Source: Mucor racemosus (lineage: Eukaryota; Mucoromycota; Mucoromycetes; Mucorales; Mucoraceae). Taken from it: a DNA stretch of 64,000 nt. This document shows, in pieces, positions 59,660 through 64,000 of this stretch (positions are counted from its first letter, which is position 1; every line of letters starts with the position of its first letter). The stretch covers positions 1,984,001 through 2,048,000 of the forward strand of contig JAPEHQ010000011.1 in assembly GCA_027405735.1 (NCBI GenBank), read 5' to 3'. A program made the translations under genes and the position numbers. Below the pieces are notes generated by a model. The model saw only the letters and a list, made by a program, of their open reading frames with translations, had not been told where the DNA came from and ran no database searches.

Positions 59660-60687
59660 GCCACCAAGTGAAGTGAACTAAGCTAGATTCCCATCATAAA
59701 ATACCTAAGTTAAATGTTATTTTATTGAAACCATGCTATCAAAGATAAGACGACTGTATAGTAAATAGACAATTACATGAAGATAGCAAGGGTATAATGC
59801 TCGAATAAGATATGTTAAAATACTAAAGTAATGTGGGATATCCCAAATAAATAATACAAAAGGTACATGCTTATCAAGAAGTAGACCAAGTAAGGGCTGT
59901 TCTAAAAACATAATTGGCAGAATGTATTTAAAACATCGTCGTTGATCACAAATTCAATAACCAAACAACCCAACGTTTATACTCAAAATTTATGGAATTG
60001 TTGGCAATTGCAATACAATTCCCAGATCGTAAATAACCACCAAATAATATAAATAGAGACGTACCAGAATCACCATTTTATTGCACATTATTATTCCTAT
60101 TTTAATAAAGAAGGATTTTAACAGTATTATTTATCGCTGTTTTACACCCTTATTTTACTGCGCCAAGTACCATAATATGTTATCACCTCCTACAGTATCA
60201 ATACACCTTAATTACAATCTATTGACTACGACATGTATTGAAGTGAAAAATCTTGATATCGGATATAAGAAACTCCTAGCGTACCAAGTTTAAACCAGTA
60301 ATCACCAGAAACGCTTGGACCTCAATTATGATACCATACTATTATTTTATCCCAGCAGTTAATTAATCAAATAGCCATCAAATCAACATCCAAGCACATT
60401 TAGCGCAGCATTGAAACAAGGCAATTCACAAGCTCTCTAAGAACAATTAAATTATGATTGATCCATTTCAATCCATAAATTACTATCAAGCAGATCTAAT
60501 GGTTTAATAGTGCCTTAAATTACATCCCAGGATCTCAATGTCAAATCAATATAAAAGGCCATACTTTTATATCTAAATAAACGATATCTTGTTTTTATTA
60601 TACAGTTGAAGAACTGATTCATTACTCCTTCTCTTTTAGTTGTACTCTTTTTTAGGTATTATTCAACAAATTTGAAAATATACGATA
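59660..60687 (-). repeat. Repeats G, F and LTR B (copy 4) in the order of the inverted composite
   Basis: 59660-59940 is repeat G without the LTR seen at 17085. 59945-60169 is repeat F without the LTR seen at 14906. 60170-60687 is LTR family B, ending ATATACGATA where other copies have ATACGACA. The order mirrors 14170-17740, so the block preserves the pre-insertion state of copy 2. Confidence 0.7.
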
Positions 60688-60689
60688 AG

Positions 60690-60870
60690 GCTAAACCTTT
60701 TGCAATTCCGCGGATCAGCGCTAAAAGTACCTGTCATCTATCATTGCAACGGGAGATCATTTGGATTCATATTTTTTGAGAGGAAGAACTGATGGGCTTG
60801 CTGATCTTAGTAGATGTAAGTAGCAGGTAACCAACTTGTTGCTCAAACTGGCTGAACATACAATGACCCA
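60690..60870 (+). repeat. Dispersed repeat I, copy 4 (partial)
   Basis: CATTGCAACGGGAGATCATTTGGA and GGTAACCAACTTGTTGCTCAAAC match 9095-9200. Confidence 0.7.
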
Positions 60871-61063
60871 TGGATGCTGGTAGTATTGGTGCCAAGCCGG
60901 GTTTTGCCGGCCAAATTTACTAGCATGCATATCATATGCATTAATGAAAAGGGAAAAAAATTGCTAGACATATGCAAATCTTACTAAGAAAAAAAAAGGA
61001 GGATCATACTGTATTCGATAAGCAAGGGTCATTGGAGATTTTCTTTCAAAATTCATATCCTGA

Positions 61064-61163
61064 TGCCAAAGGGCTCCCCTTTAGCGGGTTTGAACTCACA
61101 AATACGTATGCCGCACTCAATCTGCAACGCACGTGCTACCCATTGAGCAAGACACCCTCCTGA
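61064..61163 (-). pseudogene. tRNA-like sequence (pseudo-tRNA or SINE head)
   Basis: On the minus strand, TTGCTCAATGGGTAGCA resembles a Pol III A box and GAGTTCAAACCC a B box, with GGGTGTC and GGAGCCC at the ends able to pair over six of seven positions with wobbles. The T stem does not form, and the spacing between boxes is long for a plain tRNA. It is likely a decayed tRNA or a tRNA-derived SINE. Confidence 0.35.
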
Positions 61164-62116
61164 GGTCTACAATTTTAATCCCCGTACTTGTGAACATGCA
61201 TTTGTTAGTTTTTCGTCTTCATTATTTTGGGAAATGTAGCAAATCAAGTTGTATTTTTCTTTTTGGAAATGATACTAGAGCTTTCCAAAAATTGATAGTA
61301 GACATCATCCGGAAAAAATGCCAATTTTTGATGGAGATATACACAAAACTCAATGTTAGTACATTAATATTAAGCTGTATAACACAAAAATTTAATATGG
61401 ATAAATGTTAAGCAATATTTGCCAAAGTGAGGGTTAGTATAACATGAGCTACAGCGCACAGAAAAAACTCAAGTGATATTCAACAGATGTAGTTGCATTT
61501 GGAAATTCAATTTTTAGGAGTAGATACACCTAGGATTATACTGAAAAACCAAATTACACATTATTCATCAAACTAAAGACAGACAACAACTTTTCAATCC
61601 ACCAGTGTTAAATGCAGATATCAATTGTATAATCTCTACCAATGCGAAATAGTAATATGATATACTGTATGAATCAATATGTTTGACAATTATAATCAAT
61701 GGTAATGATAGTAATAATAATAATAGGATTAAGTTTTTAAAGTAATAACAAAAAACTACCAAAAATATACTAGTAAATTGTAATTTATTACACTATCGTT
61801 CAATATGACCGATTATCATTATTGAAACAGAGAAAATACAACTGGTAAAAAAAAACTGATACTCAATGTAAAACGAGATCAAGATTGATAAAAGGTGCAT
61901 TCATTGTGTGGTGGAAATCGCGACATTTTGATGGATAGAAATTAGAGGACCAAGATGTTGCGTTTGCTTCAGGATTTTCAAAAGGGTTCAAAAGCATTCT
62001 TTAATAAACTCAACTAGATGTTGAATACTTACCATATGCGATTAGTATCATTTTGTCTTTTATTTAATTAATGTGTTATTAAAAATCAAACTTTTCATAG
62101 CTTATAATAATGGCAA

Positions 62117-62363
62117 TGGGATGTTTCTGATTTTAGATTGACATTTATCATAAGGCCGGCTAATGATACGTTTGATACTACTGTAGATAGAATCAGTAAA
62201 TTTAATTTATGGAATTAGAATGAAAATACAAAGGAACCATTTGTAAGTGGTTAAGTTGGTTCTAGTAAAGCACTGAATAAATTGTTGGCTTGGGACAAAG
62301 AGGATAAAAAGACGGTAATAGGTTTCAGTGATGGCCATATTTATGTTTATGATATTGGAAACG
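62117..62363 (+). pseudogene. Dynein intermediate chain-like WD-repeat fragment, copy D4
   Basis: The reading is WDVSDFRLTFII, then SKFNLWN, a stop, NENTKEPFVSG, a stop, then VGSSKALNKLLAWDKEDKK through GFSDGHIYVYDIGN. It has an extra Leu codon relative to copy D3 and lacks the frameshift of copies D1 and D2. Confidence 0.5.
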
Positions 62364-63723
62364 TAAGATTAAAGCTCAATGTACGTTATATCTAGCGCAA
62401 TAATTATAAAGTAAGACTATATTATTATCAACTAAACTACCACACAATATTAACCTGTATAAAGATTTACAGCAATAAGCTCAAATCAAGTGGGTACAGC
62501 ATCGTACATTCTTGAAAAAGTTCTCAAGTATTATAAAATCTCTTATTTTTAAGATTCACAAAGCTTATAAGCGGAATATTAATTTAAAAATTATTGTTGT
62601 CCAGATCATCAATTTTGACATTTTTTAATTTTTTTTTTCTGATTTTGCAAATCTACAGTTAATTATACTAGTAATTATAAAAACAAAAAATATACACATA
62701 TACAAAATTTAGCGCTCTATTTGCTCAATAAAAAGTAACAAACATTTTTATAGCAAAATATTACATGAAAATCCTTTAGCCAAAATTCCGTTTTTGGGGC
62801 AAAAGTACAAAGTTTCATTACTTAATATTTAATATTAAGCTTTTATAAAATGTGTATTACTTATAGCTACAATTTTCTCTCACAATGTAGTATATTTAAA
62901 CGTTGATTTTGTTATCAAAATTTGATTTTTCTGTTTTTTGATCTAAATCATGAGTGGTAGTAAGGATGAAATGAGTCCCAAAAATGTCCGCTACAAAGTC
63001 TGAATTTTCAGACCGTACATGGTTAAATATAATAAAAGTTAAAAAAAACCGCTTTTTTATTTAAAACTTAGATATATACCATAGTATAAGAGACTTAGCC
63101 ATTCAATCTTGCTATGCTCAATTACGGCGTTGCTCTACGGGCTCACTTTCGCAATTTTTTAATCAATCTATGATATGACAGACGGTTTTTCTGGTAGAAA
63201 ATGCATGTTTCTATGATAACAGATATTGCTTATTTTGTTTAGTTTATGGTTCAGGCGCAGTAATTCTGCTTTTACATTGGCTGAAATGTGCAATCTAGCA
63301 GGGTTTTAATTGTGCTAAATAATGTAAAGCCTTGAAAATTCTTTTCTACGTGTGTTGTTTCTCTCTTTTTGTTTTCATATTCCAAGGATATATTCACTGT
63401 TTGATAAGGCATATCAGACTATCAAGCTGGTATTCTTTTTGTTTATCTGAATGCACATGCTAACGTAAGGGATTAATGTTTTTAGTATAGGTAGCAGTCT
63501 ATATTAGAGACTGATATTTTTATTTAACTGCATTCTAAAATCAAATATCATTATTTACTACTGTATTTTTGGACGTATTTCTTGATTACCAGATTAAATA
63601 AAAGGCAATGGTATTTATATCTATTCAATGAAAAGCCAGAACTGGCTACAAACTCACGAAATGTTTTAGGAAAGTGATAAAACTTTAAACGATATAGAAA
63701 TGCCAAAAAAAAAAGAACAATCT

Positions 63724-64000
63724 TGATGTATCATTCTTAAACCGGATCATGTCAAACCCAAAAAAGTAAACAATAACAGATTCGGAACCGGAAGTTACTT
63801 ACTTGAATATTAACTATACCATGCTTTTAGGAGCATGGTATAGAAGCATGGTACAAAAGCATAATACGCCAGTGCGATATTCCAACATGATATACCAGCA
63901 TAACACATTACTATTAAATAACATCTAAACTACCTTATCACATCATTAATTCCCCAAATCAAATAGTATATAAACCCTATTAATTTCATTCCAATAAACG
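63724..64000 (+). mobile_element. Solo LTR family J, copy 2 (cut by window end)
   Basis: It starts TGATGTATCATTC after AATCT, at the same site of repeat D as the copy at 58445. It differs by a slightly longer palindrome near 63823-63855. Confidence 0.8.

Larger units (their letters stand above)
61200..64000 (-). repeat. Composite repeat D, copy 4 (inverted, cut by window end)
   Basis: Its left end at about 61210 (CGTCTTCATTATTTTGGG) is the same point where copy 1 meets LTR B. It lacks the LINE of copy 3 but shares its LTR J insertion. Confidence 0.8.

Overview
The window looks like nuclear DNA of an early-diverging filamentous fungus, most likely a Mucoromycota (Mucorales-type) genome. The reasons are an AT-rich intergenic background, introns mostly of 52-70 bases with GTAAG/GTATG donors, one-to-one matches to conserved fungal genes, and a dense layer of LTR, DIRS-like, LINE and Tc1/mariner remnants. 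The species cannot be named from the sequence alone.

Layout: (1) 1-6400, a small gene cluster: a Ras-type GTPase (+) facing the U3 snoRNP protein Utp7 (-), then a glutathione S-transferase (-). (2) 6400-26600, a gene-free repeat block. It carries two direct copies of a composite repeat (9757-14169 and 14170-20330), several solo LTRs, and a Tc1/mariner element nested in one of those LTRs. (3) 26646-41685, a gene island entirely on the minus strand: a Prm10/ThrE-like membrane protein, the B-block-binding subunit of TFIIIC (Tfc3), a trans-polyprenyl diphosphate synthase (Coq1-like), a small SANT/Myb-like protein and a seven-exon TLC-domain membrane protein. (4) 41700-49880, repeats again: a DIRS-like element with inverted termini interrupted by a solo LTR, and a second copy of a 550-base solo LTR. 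(5) 49884-55361: Spt4 (+), a polyglutamine C2H2 zinc-finger factor (-) and glutathione synthetase (+). (6) 55600-64000: two more copies of the composite repeat, now inverted relative to the left pair. One carries a LINE fragment; both carry the same solo LTR.

The genes are mostly housekeeping: rRNA processing, Pol III initiation, Pol II elongation, ubiquinone side-chain synthesis and glutathione synthesis and use. They do not form an evident pathway cluster. The structure worth attention is the composite repeat. All four copies carry a decayed fragment resembling the C-terminal WD repeats of cytoplasmic dynein intermediate chain. Three copies show an array of degenerate 11-base motifs spaced alternately 22 and 25 bases, next to a conserved GC-richer module. 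Pairs in opposite orientation flank about 36 kb of genes. Exon limits and repeat edges were worked out by eye; splice sites were accepted only where frame and conserved residues agreed.
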